Notes under the pieces: model-generated
Database searches by the model: none
Told to the model about the DNA's origin: nothing
Seen by the model: only the letters and a program-made list of their open reading frames with translations
DNA from: an uncultured Flavobacteriaceae bacterium
GTDB taxonomy: Bacteria; Bacteroidota; Bacteroidia; Flavobacteriales; Flavobacteriaceae
Length of the DNA: 64,000 nt
Assembly: GCA_905479065.1 (NCBI GenBank)
Contig: CAJQLB010000002.1
Span: 62,001 to 126,000 of the forward strand
Direction: 5' to 3'
Shown: in pieces, positions 9,838-17,324 of the stretch
Layout of the letters: every line of letters begins with the position of its first letter
Position numbering within the stretch: the first letter of the stretch is position 1
Made by a program: the position numbers and the translations under genes

Positions 9838-10710
9838 CTACTTCCCTGCTCTAAAGAGAAATTCCTTCTCGTCCTTGGTTAAACTTTCATAACCGCTCTT
9901 ACTAATCTTATCTAAAATAATATCAATTTTTTTTTGATTATTAAATTGATTAAACTCACCTCTTTCATAACCTCCTACTTTAGACTTGTCTTTGTACACA
10001 GTCTTTAGTTTAGCTTTTTTAGTAAATGAAAATAGACTAAAGAAAGCATCCATTAATTTTTCAAATCTTTTTCCAATATCAATCCCTTGACGTAAACGAA
10101 TAGCATAAAAATAACCCAATAAATCTCCCCCAAGATGTGCTACATTACCCCCAGAATTAGCTCCAAAAAGACCAAATAAATCTAGAGCTACCATTATGAA
10201 GCCAACATACATTAGCTTAAAACGTAGTGAACCCAAGCGCACCTCATGATTTGGCATGTATGCGCACAAAAAGATCAGTGTTGCTCTTACTCCTGCTGAT
10301 GCTCCCACTAATGAACCTCCGTAGTTGAAAAAAGAAGGAAATAATGCATAACTTACTATGTAAAGTAGACCCCCTGAAATAATACCCAAGAAATATATAT
10401 TTAATGAAATTTTAATATTGAATAAATTAGAAAAGGAACGTCCAACAAAGTACAGCACGAACATATTCATGAACAAGTGCCAAAACTCAATATGTGTAAA
10501 ACCATATGTAACAAGACTCCAGGGCTTCAAGAGGAATGATGAAAACTCATTTGGTAATTCGAGCCAATTTAAACTTGAGCTTCTCGAAATATCAAAAACA
10601 ACGGTAATACACCAACCAATAAAAAAAACAACAATATTTATCGCTATTATTTTTTCATAAGCTGTTAGTTGCTTTAACTTATCTTGTATATCTTGAGTTA
10701 GCGATGTCAT
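9838..10710 (-). CDS. Rhomboid family intramembrane serine protease with C-terminal DUF6576-like tail
   Basis: Polytopic intramembrane protease of 290 residues from the ATG chosen here. The Ser nucleophile (residue 138) lies in VGASAGV, a GxSx variant of the usual GASG, and the His partner (residue 192) in NVAHLGGDLLGY, so the dyad is present. The soluble tail ends in GYESLTKDEKEFLFRAGK, which resembles the DUF6576 helix attached to many Bacteroidota rhomboids. The ATG overlaps the stop of the upstream rhomboid gene as TAATG; an in-frame GTG three codons earlier is an alternative. Substrate unknown. Confidence 0.9.
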   Translation of the reverse strand: MTSLTQDIQDKLKQLTAYEKIIAINIVVFFIGWCITVVFDISRSSSLNWLELPNEFSSFLLKPWSLVTYGFTHIEFWHLFMNMFVLYFVGRSFSNLFNIKISLNIYFLGIISGGLLYIVSYALFPSFFNYGGSLVGASAGVRATLIFLCAYMPNHEVRLGSLRFKLMYVGFIMVALDLFGLFGANSGGNVAHLGGDLLGYFYAIRLRQGIDIGKRFEKLMDAFFSLFSFTKKAKLKTVYKDKSKVGGYERGEFNQFNNQKKIDIILDKISKSGYESLTKDEKEFLFRAGK

Positions 10711-11462
10711 TAGTCCCACCTATTTTTATTAAACTGAGTCTTTTTCCAATACCACATAATTAAAAAACCAGTTAAAGCCCCTCCAACGTGTGCCATATAT
10801 GCTGTGTTACTTGGACTAAAAAATGATTGACCTGTCAAAGCTGAAATAACATCTAAAACAATTATTCCTGGAATGAAATATTTTGCCTTTATGGGAATTG
10901 GAAGAAATATGAGCATTAACTTCGCTTCCGGATTCATCATTCCAAAAGCCGCTAATATTCCCATGATACATCCTGAGGCACCGACCATTGATGCATTGTA
11001 AATAGGAAATATGTTTTTGAGCTTTGTAAATTGATTTTCATCAATGCTATTAATAGCCTCATTAGAGGTAAGCATTTGTATTATTTCTGAACTTGTAAGT
11101 CCAGAACCAATGAGTTCTGCATATAATGGTAAATAATTTATGTAATAATAACCTAATTGAAACAAAACAGCGCCCAAACCTGCCGAAATATAAATAAACA
11201 AGAAGTTTTTATTTCCTAATTGTTGCTCTACAGCCGTCCCGAACATCCAAAGAGCAAACATGTTAAATAAAAGATGGGTAAAACCTCCGTGCATAAACAT
11301 ATGGGTCACTATTTGCCATGGTTGAAACAACTCATTCTTTGGGAAATAAAGAGCAAACCATTTGTAAAACAACTCTCCGTTACCTATGGCCATAGTACCA
11401 ATAAACATTAGCACATTAATTATCAGTAAATGTTTTACCGATTCTGTAAGTCCTCTCATCAT
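10710..11462 (-). CDS. Rhomboid family intramembrane serine protease
   Basis: Second rhomboid protease, 250 residues, with six or seven membrane segments. The first-loop motif HGGFTHLLFNMFALW (residues 58-72), the nucleophile Ser163 in VGASGCIMG and His225 in YMAHVGGALTGF are all present. Unlike its downstream neighbour it has the canonical GASG and no long soluble tail. The segment between the second and fourth helices is enlarged (about residues 108-152). It follows mutL by three bases and overlaps the next rhomboid gene at the stop codon, indicating one operon. Confidence 0.93.
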   Translation of the reverse strand: MMRGLTESVKHLLIINVLMFIGTMAIGNGELFYKWFALYFPKNELFQPWQIVTHMFMHGGFTHLLFNMFALWMFGTAVEQQLGNKNFLFIYISAGLGAVLFQLGYYYINYLPLYAELIGSGLTSSEIIQMLTSNEAINSIDENQFTKLKNIFPIYNASMVGASGCIMGILAAFGMMNPEAKLMLIFLPIPIKAKYFIPGIIVLDVISALTGQSFFSPSNTAYMAHVGGALTGFLIMWYWKKTQFNKNRWD

Positions 11463-11465
11463 AGT

Positions 11466-13310
11466 TTACATAAATTTTTTATCCAAATCTTCCACATTAA
11501 TTGTAATAAAGGTTGGTTGATTGGTTGGTGTAGTTGTAGGATCTTTGCAAGCAAATAACTTGTTTACTAAATGATCTCTCTCATCACTGCTCAAATACTG
11601 CCCAGACTTTATTGCTAATGATTTTGCCAATGATTTTGATAACATGTCTGTTTGACTAAAATGCGTGTCAGGTAACTCATTTTGAGCATCATATACGACT
11701 TGTTCCAAAACCAACAGAGCTTGCTCATTATTCACAGTTGCCGGAATACCACATAATTCCATAGACTCCTTAGCAACCATTGAAAACATGAATCCCGTTT
11801 GTTCAAGTTGGGGTCTTAGTGTTTCTAGAATATTTATTTCATCCATTCCAAACTCTAACTTTAAGGGGAACAACAATTGCTGACTAATCGCTTCTTTAAT
11901 AGTGATTTGTTCTAAAAACTCCTCATATAAGACTCTCTGGTGAGCCCGATGTTGATCAATTACTAACATTCCAGACTTAATTGTGTGAATAATGTATTTA
12001 TTTTTGAGCTGAAATGTCTTTTGTATTTCTTTTATTTCATCAGTAAACATGGAATTTTGATTCTCATCACTTTCAAAATACACTTCTTTAAAATTATCTG
12101 ATGTGACATTGCTTTTTGATTCCAAACCTACATATAAGCTTTCCCATTCATTAATATGGTTTCCTCGTGAAGACTGTTTGGAACCAATAAGAGATGATTG
12201 CCCTTTAAATGGATTGAAAGCTTTATCAAAATCGACCATTGGGTTTTGAACTATTTTTTCATCGAAACCGTAAGGTGTGTCTAAATTTTTATCTCGATTA
12301 AAGTCTAAAATTGGAGCAATATTAAATTGTCCCAAAGCATGTTTCACAGAGGCTCTAAGAATGGCATAAAGCGTCTGTTCATCATCAAATTTTATCTCAG
12401 TTTTTGTCGGATGAATATTGATATCAATACTTTGAGGATCTACAACAAGAAAAAGTAAATAAGAAGCGTGAGTTTTTGGTCTTAATAATCCTTCAAAAGC
12501 AGTATTCACTGCATGATTTAAGTAAGAACTCCTAATAAATCTATTGTTTACGAAAAAAAACTGTTCTCCTCGGGTCTTTTTGGCAAACTCAGGTTTAAAA
12601 ACAAATCCTGAAATTTTCAACACCTCTGTTTCCTCTTGAACTGGAACTAGTTTTTCATTTGTTTTTGATCCAAAGATATTTACAATTCTCTGTCGAACAT
12701 TACTCACAGGCAAATTAAATAATTCTGCGCCATTGTTATAAAATGAAAATGTAATATCGGGATGCGTCAATGCGACTCTGTGAAATTCATCGATAATATG
12801 TCGTGTTTCTACGATATTTGATTTTAGAAAATTTCGTCTAGCTGGAACATTAAAAAATAAATTTTTTACTAAAACTGTGGTCCCTTTTGGAGACGCAATA
12901 TCTTTTTGAAAATTAACATAGCTTCCTTCAATTTTGATATGTGTTCCAACTTCATCGATGGGGCGTTTTGTTTTCAAATCAACATGGGAAATGGCGGCAA
13001 TACTTGCGAGTGCCTCACCTCTAAAACCTTTCGTGCTTAATTTAAATAAGTCATCCGCATTCTTAATTTTTGACGTTGCATGGCGTTCAAAACTTAAACG
13101 GGCGTCTGAAACACTCATACCAGTCCCATTATCGCTAACTTGTATTAAAGTTTTACCTGCATCTTTAACAATGAGTTTTATTAGGGTAGCTTTTGCATCA
13201 ATGGCATTTTCAAGTAACTCTTTGACAACAGAGGCCGGACGCTGAACAACTTCTCCAGCAGCAATCTGATTGGCTACATGATCAGGTAATAATTGAATAA
13301 CGTCTTCCAT
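11466..13310 (-). CDS. mutL: DNA mismatch repair protein MutL
   Basis: GHKL-ATPase that couples MutS mismatch recognition to strand incision. The 614-residue protein has an intact N-terminal ATPase: ELLENAIDA, SDNGTGM, KGFRGEALASI. The C-terminal dimerisation domain is present, but the endonuclease motifs are degenerate: residues 452-463 read DQHRAHQRVLYE where the family motif is DQHAxxExxxxE. The final metal-binding CPHGRPT region reads TPTNQPT just before the C-terminus. Nicking activity is therefore doubtful, although related Bacteroidota sequences may share this form. Followed by two rhomboid genes. Confidence 0.96.
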   Translation of the reverse strand: MEDVIQLLPDHVANQIAAGEVVQRPASVVKELLENAIDAKATLIKLIVKDAGKTLIQVSDNGTGMSVSDARLSFERHATSKIKNADDLFKLSTKGFRGEALASIAAISHVDLKTKRPIDEVGTHIKIEGSYVNFQKDIASPKGTTVLVKNLFFNVPARRNFLKSNIVETRHIIDEFHRVALTHPDITFSFYNNGAELFNLPVSNVRQRIVNIFGSKTNEKLVPVQEETEVLKISGFVFKPEFAKKTRGEQFFFVNNRFIRSSYLNHAVNTAFEGLLRPKTHASYLLFLVVDPQSIDINIHPTKTEIKFDDEQTLYAILRASVKHALGQFNIAPILDFNRDKNLDTPYGFDEKIVQNPMVDFDKAFNPFKGQSSLIGSKQSSRGNHINEWESLYVGLESKSNVTSDNFKEVYFESDENQNSMFTDEIKEIQKTFQLKNKYIIHTIKSGMLVIDQHRAHQRVLYEEFLEQITIKEAISQQLLFPLKLEFGMDEINILETLRPQLEQTGFMFSMVAKESMELCGIPATVNNEQALLVLEQVVYDAQNELPDTHFSQTDMLSKSLAKSLAIKSGQYLSSDERDHLVNKLFACKDPTTTPTNQPTFITINVEDLDKKFM

Positions 13311-13317
13311 CTAAAGT

Positions 13318-13602
13318 TTAAGAAAAGAAAATTGATAAATCAAAATCAATAAAAAACAAAAATAAAACAACCAAAATAATCAGAATAACCAAAATTCTTT
13401 TATTAACTTCTTGATCTGGTTCGTTTTTTAACTCATCAAATGCATTTGTAAATTTAGATTTTAAATTTGTAGAATTTATTGTTTTTCTGTAATCATCAAA
13501 CTTATGTTTAATTTCAAATGGACTTTGACCGTCTTCATTAGATTTGTAATATCTCGGCGTATAGCTAAACTTTTTATTTTTACGTAATTTAAACATCCCC
13601 AT
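13318..13602 (-). CDS. Small membrane protein often mislabelled riboflavin synthase beta
   Basis: Ninety-four residues: a basic, aromatic N-terminus (FKLRKNKKFSYTPRYYK), a helical middle (FEIKHKFDDYRKT) and one C-terminal hydrophobic segment (ILVILIILVVLFLFFIDF). Flavobacterial homologues are widely labelled riboflavin synthase subunit beta in databases, to my recollection; nothing here resembles that enzyme and the true ribH lies 350 bases upstream. It starts just upstream of mutL and follows a related small gene. A tail-anchored inner-membrane protein is the most that can be said. Confidence 0.75.
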   Translation of the reverse strand: MGMFKLRKNKKFSYTPRYYKSNEDGQSPFEIKHKFDDYRKTINSTNLKSKFTNAFDELKNEPDQEVNKRILVILIILVVLFLFFIDFDLSIFFS

Positions 13603-13618
13603 GATATTTGATTTTATT

Positions 13619-13855
13619 TTACAAGAATTTTACCTCTAAAAAATACATACCACTCAATAGTAATGCCAAAATTAAAATTAAGATGGGCAGCGAAGTTTTT
13701 AGAAAATATTTTCGTTTTGATGTCTTACGAAACTGATTCCACTTGAACTTATATCCTGTAAACTGACCATTCTCATGTCCATTTGACACACTTTTGGGCT
13801 TTTTTGAATGATTAGGTTTATAATTAAATCGTTTATGCTTTCGCTGACTAAACAA
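13619..13855 (-). CDS. Small basic membrane protein, related to its downstream neighbour
   Basis: Seventy-eight residues with the same plan as the next gene: FSQRKHKRFNYKPNHSK at the N-terminus, a GYKFKWNQFRKT middle, and a C-terminal hydrophobic helix (LPILILILALLLSGMYFL). Aligning RKHKRFNYKP with RKNKKFSYTP suggests an old tandem duplication. The only usable start in frame is TTG, as the nearby ATG is out of frame. A perfect -7 element lies 22 bases upstream, supporting transcription from here. Function unknown. Confidence 0.6.
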   Translation of the reverse strand: MFSQRKHKRFNYKPNHSKKPKSVSNGHENGQFTGYKFKWNQFRKTSKRKYFLKTSLPILILILALLLSGMYFLEVKFL

Positions 13856-13877
13856 AATACATTTTTTCGTTACAAAT

Positions 13878-13885
13878 CAAATGTA
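13878..13885 (-). promoter_or_regulatory. -7 element for the small membrane protein/mutL unit
   Basis: On the minus strand this reads TACATTTG, a perfect TAnnTTTG. It lies 22 bases ahead of the TTG start of the 78-residue protein and could drive the two small genes, mutL and the rhomboids. No -33 TTG at the usual distance. Confidence 0.5.
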
Positions 13886-13952
13886 CTACAAATAGGAGAA
13901 ATCTATAGATTGTTAAAGACAAAAATTATTAACAAAAAAAGAAATGATTGGT

Positions 13953-14441
13953 CTATAAGTTATTTCGACGAAGTGTTGCCATTTTAATGGCAGTAATTGC
14001 AGCTTCTATTCCCTTGTTACCATGTTTCCCGCCAGATCGTGCTATTGATTGTTCGATATTATTATCAGTAAGAACACAAAAGACAACAGGCGTATCATTT
14101 AAAACATTTAGATCTTTAATTCCTTGAGTCACTCCCTCACATACAAAATCAAAGTGCTTAGTTTCACCTTGAATAACACAGCCAATTGCAATAACAACAT
14201 CAACGTCACAATTTTGCATTTTTTTACTTCCATAGATTAACTCAAAACTACCTGGCACATTGCATCGAACAATATCTGACAATGCTACACCACAATCAAT
14301 TAAAGTGTCATGAGCGCCTTGAAACAATCCTTCTGTGATAACGGCGTTCCATTCAGAAACAACAATCCCAAATCGAATATTTTTCACACTTGGGATTGTT
14401 GCTTTATCGTAATTTGATAAATTTTTATTTTTGGTTATCAT
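13953..14441 (-). CDS. ribH: 6,7-dimethyl-8-ribityllumazine synthase
   Basis: Penultimate riboflavin-pathway enzyme; condenses 5-amino-6-ribitylaminouracil with 3,4-dihydroxy-2-butanone 4-phosphate. The 162-residue protein shows the family blocks: IVVSEWNAVITEGL (substrate-binding aromatic), VPGSFELIYG, IAIGCVIQGETKHFDFV with the catalytic His, and PVVFCVLTDNN. A C-terminal GGKHGNKGIEAA block binds phosphate. It starts three bases after the TPR gene, so it is co-transcribed with it. Length is normal for the icosahedral lumazine synthase family. Confidence 0.97.
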   Translation of the reverse strand: MITKNKNLSNYDKATIPSVKNIRFGIVVSEWNAVITEGLFQGAHDTLIDCGVALSDIVRCNVPGSFELIYGSKKMQNCDVDVVIAIGCVIQGETKHFDFVCEGVTQGIKDLNVLNDTPVVFCVLTDNNIEQSIARSGGKHGNKGIEAAITAIKMATLRRNNL

Positions 14442-14444
14442 GTA

Positions 14445-15212
14445 TTAGTTAAGAACGGCCTCAGCTCTTCCTATAAAAACATCAATATTAGAAGCTTCTG
14501 TGGACGATGTAAATTCGTCTTTAATTCTTTTGAAGTATTTTAGAGCGTCAGCATTTTTTCCAATTTGAAGTGCAACTGTTCCGGCCTTATATAAATAAGT
14601 TGGTGTTGTAAAATCATTTACTTTCATCGCTGCTGCATCAACATAATAGTCAAGAGCATCTTCTAATTGGTTTAACTGTACAAAGGCATCTCCAATGCCG
14701 CCTTTTGCAATGGGACCAAGTATTTCGTCAGCACCCTCAAAATTTCCAAGATAGGCAATCGCATTTTGATAGTCTTTTAGATTAAGGTAGGCCATTCCCG
14801 CATAATAATTGGCTAAATTCCCCGCATCAGTACCACTATATTTTTCAGCCACATCAATCATCCCATACTTACCGTTACCTCCATTTAAAGACATGGTATA
14901 CAAAGAATCCTTGTCAGCTCCCTTTGTAGCTTCGTCAAAATACATTTGAGCTTGGAACATTTCGTTCATTGCTTCACTTTGTCTTGGTGATAGAATTAAC
15001 TTCGTATATCCTAAATAACCAAGAACAAGAAACGCTGCAAGACCAACAATAACGAATATATATTTTTGTTTCGCTATTACCCATTCTTCTGTTTTGGAAG
15101 CACCTTCATCAAGGGTATTAAACACACCAGCAGTAGTTGATTGGTCTTCAATCTTGTTTGCTTTGTCGTCCTTCGTTTTCGGTTTATATCCTCTTTTTTT
15201 ATAAGTTGCCAT
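14445..15212 (-). CDS. Membrane-anchored tetratricopeptide protein (YfgM/Tol-Pal-like)
   Basis: Protein of 255 residues. A Lys-rich cytoplasmic start (YKKRGYKPKTKDDK) precedes one membrane helix at about residues 50-70 (YIFVIVGLAAFLVLGYLGY). TPR-like repeats then run to the end, for example NLANYYAGMAYLNLKDYQNAIAYL and KGGIGDAFVQLNQLEDALDYY. The layout resembles YfgM-type ancillary proteins that face the periplasm near the translocon, but the role here is inferred. Its -7 element lies 20 bases upstream and is divergent from the recF promoter. ribH follows after three bases. Confidence 0.85.
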   Translation of the reverse strand: MATYKKRGYKPKTKDDKANKIEDQSTTAGVFNTLDEGASKTEEWVIAKQKYIFVIVGLAAFLVLGYLGYTKLILSPRQSEAMNEMFQAQMYFDEATKGADKDSLYTMSLNGGNGKYGMIDVAEKYSGTDAGNLANYYAGMAYLNLKDYQNAIAYLGNFEGADEILGPIAKGGIGDAFVQLNQLEDALDYYVDAAAMKVNDFTTPTYLYKAGTVALQIGKNADALKYFKRIKDEFTSSTEASNIDVFIGRAEAVLN

Positions 15213-15232
15213 ATGTCATCAAATTGTGCCCG

Positions 15233-15240
15233 CAAAAATA
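15233..15240 (-). promoter_or_regulatory. -7 element for the TPR-ribH unit
   Basis: Minus-strand TATTTTTG, perfect TAnnTTTG, 20 bases before the TPR gene start. It forms a divergent pair with the recF element 36 bases away. Confidence 0.55.
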
Positions 15241-15276
15241 AAATTTTTATTGGTAAAAAAAAGGTAAATTATTTGT

Positions 15277-15284
15277 TATTTTTG
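15277..15284 (+). promoter_or_regulatory. -7 element for recF
   Basis: TATTTTTG, perfect TAnnTTTG. A TTG at 15250-15252 precedes it with a 24-base spacer, slightly long for a -33 element. The recF ATG is 64 bases downstream. Confidence 0.45.
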
Positions 15285-15348
15285 AATATTCTGTAGCAGC
15301 GAACAGCAAAGCAGTCCCTTTTCAGAAACATTCAACTTGCATTTATTT

Positions 15349-16428
15349 ATGATATTGAATTCTTTATCTCTTATTAATTACAAGAACTTTGACAACAAAA
15401 CATTTGACTTTGACTCAAAGATTAATTGTTTAGTTGGACAAAATGGTGTTGGAAAAACTAATATTCTTGATGCTATTTATCATTTATCATTCGGCAAAAG
15501 TTATTTTAATCCAATCGCATCACAAAATATCAAGCACAATTCAGATTTTTTTGTTCTCAATGGACTTTACGAAAAGCTACACAAAACCGAAAAAATAATC
15601 ATATCACTTAAAAAGGGTCAAAAAAAAATCATTAAACGCAATGGTAAAGCCTACGAAAAATTTAGTGATCATATAGGATTCTTACCACTTGTTATTATTT
15701 CACCTGCTGATCGTAATTTAATTGCTGAGGGTAGTGACATAAGACGAAAATTTATTGATAGTGTAATTTCACAGAGCGATAAAATTTATCTGACAGATTT
15801 AATTAAATATCAAAAATTAATATCACAAAGAAATGCTCTTTTAAAATACTTTGCACTTAACAGTACATTCAATAAGGATTCTTTGGAGGTATATGACGAT
15901 CAACTAATCAGCTTATCAAATAACATTTATAAAAAACGTTCAGATTTCCTAAAAGTTTTCATACCAATTTTTAAGTCCCGATATGAATGGATAAGTAACA
16001 ACAACGAAACTGTCAGTATCGCATATAAAAGTCAACTCTGTGACAGTAATTTAAAAGAACTGCTAAAACGTAACATAAAAAAAGATAGATTACTGCAATA
16101 CACAAGCGTTGGTGTTCATAAAGATGATTTAAATTTTGATATTAATGGACACACTATTAAAAAATATGGTAGTCAAGGACAACAGAAATCTTTTTTAATA
16201 GCGTTAAAACTAGCACAATTTGATTTTATTAAAGAACAAAGCTGCGATGACCCGATTTTATTGCTTGATGATATTTTTGATAAACTAGATGATTCTCGTG
16301 TGTCACAGATAATTAGCTTGGTTGATGAAGAAAGTTTTGGACAACTATTTATTAGTGACACACATCCTGAGCGCACCGAGGCAGCAGTGAAACGGGTACA
16401 TCATTCATACAAACTATTTAAATTGTGA
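15349..16428 (+). CDS. recF: DNA replication and repair protein RecF
   Basis: SMC-like ATPase that binds gapped DNA and helps RecO/RecR load RecA. From the ATG chosen here the protein is 359 residues and begins [14 protein letters not shown], the usual RecF start; an in-frame TTG four codons earlier is not needed. Walker A is GQNGVGKT at residues 30-37. The signature [17 protein letters not shown] and Walker [13 protein letters not shown] are near the C-terminus. The stop overlaps the GTG start of a small lipoprotein gene. A DUF721 gene completes this replication-linked cluster, as in many Bacteroidota. Confidence 0.96.
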   Translation: MILNSLSLINYKNFDNKTFDFDSKINCLVGQNGVGKTNILDAIYHLSFGKSYFNPIASQNIKHNSDFFVLNGLYEKLHKTEKIIISLKKGQKKIIKRNGKAYEKFSDHIGFLPLVIISPADRNLIAEGSDIRRKFIDSVISQSDKIYLTDLIKYQKLISQRNALLKYFALNSTFNKDSLEVYDDQLISLSNNIYKKRSDFLKVFIPIFKSRYEWISNNNETVSIAYKSQLCDSNLKELLKRNIKKDRLLQYTSVGVHKDDLNFDINGHTIKKYGSQGQQKSFLIALKLAQFDFIKEQSCDDPILLLDDIFDKLDDSRVSQIISLVDEESFGQLFISDTHPERTEAAVKRVHHSYKLFKL

Positions 16429-16847
16429 ACAAAAATATTTTATTAAGTGTCATCTTCTTAGTCGGGCTTTCCTGTGAAACATCTCCTGAAAATTTTATTC
16501 CATATCTTGAAGGTTATTGGGAAATAAAAGAAGTTTCAAGAAACAACAAACCTATTAAATCTTACAAAATTAGTGCCTCAGTTGATTATTTTAAAGTTAA
16601 TTCAGATTTTACTGGATTTAGAAAAAAAGTAAAACCGTCATTAGATGGCACATATACGATAACACAGCATGAATCTTCGTTTAGGTTAGTTGTGAAAGAT
16701 AACCAACTTAATATCTCATATGATGTGAATAATGTTATCTTTAATGAAATAATTGAGAAAGCGTCAGAGCGTGAATTAATAATTTCAAACTCAGATGGGT
16801 TTAAATACACTTACAAGCCTTTCGAACCTTTTAATTTTAAAGAATGA
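16425..16847 (+). CDS. Small lipocalin-like lipoprotein
   Basis: Protein of 140 residues with a lipoprotein-type N-terminus ([15 protein letters not shown], Cys17). The body is beta-rich with [11 protein letters not shown] near the start, a pattern seen in lipocalin-like proteins of flavobacteria. It starts at a GTG overlapping the recF stop codon (GTGA) and its own stop overlaps the ATG of the DUF721 gene, so the three genes are translationally coupled. Anchoring in the envelope is predicted from the signal; the ligand or function is unknown. Confidence 0.75.
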   Translation: MNKNILLSVIFLVGLSCETSPENFIPYLEGYWEIKEVSRNNKPIKSYKISASVDYFKVNSDFTGFRKKVKPSLDGTYTITQHESSFRLVVKDNQLNISYDVNNVIFNEIIEKASERELIISNSDGFKYTYKPFEPFNFKE

Positions 16848-17137
16848 AACGTCATAACGAACAGTTAAAACTAAGCGACGCCATAAAGGAATTTGTAGAT
16901 GAAAATCGACTGCAAGATGGTCTTGACAAAGTAGATGTCAAAAAGGCTTGGAAAACGTTGATGGGACAAGGTGTAAATCATTACACAAAAAATGTCATCC
17001 TAAAAAAAAATACACTCCATGTAGAGTTGAGTTCATCAGTCCTTCGAGAGGAATTAAGTTATGGAAAAAAGAAAATAATAGCAATGCTGAATGAGCATCT
17101 TGAAAAAGAGCTCATTGAAAATATAATTTTAAGATAA
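16844..17137 (+). CDS. DUF721 (DciA-like) protein
   Basis: Protein of 97 residues of the DUF721 family. The central KKAWKTLMGQGVNHYTKNV and the following LHVELSSSVLREELSYGKKKIIAML match the KH-like fold of DciA. In bacteria without DnaC/DnaI, DciA acts as the replicative-helicase (DnaB) loader, so the location beside recF is suggestive. Whether this short form does so is inference. It begins with ATG overlapping the upstream TGA. About 190 bases without recognisable signals follow before the acylase gene. Confidence 0.85.
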   Translation: MKRHNEQLKLSDAIKEFVDENRLQDGLDKVDVKKAWKTLMGQGVNHYTKNVILKKNTLHVELSSSVLREELSYGKKKIIAMLNEHLEKELIENIILR

Positions 17138-17324
17138 AATTCATTCAAAGAGTCATTGTTAAAACGCTGTTTTCCAAATTGCAGGAATAACTAGCTAATA
17201 AGTCACATACTGCTTGTCCACATTCATTACAGAAAAATGCTATTTATCAAGCAACTTCTATGAATTTTAATGAGCTAATTTTGATAAATTATTAGTATTT
17301 TTCCTGTATAAATTAACGGTTAGC

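Noticed and set aside
13318-13602. Riboflavin synthase subunit beta as the name for the 94-residue protein
   Set aside because: The protein is a single-helix membrane protein; the real lumazine synthase is the separate gene at 13953-14441.
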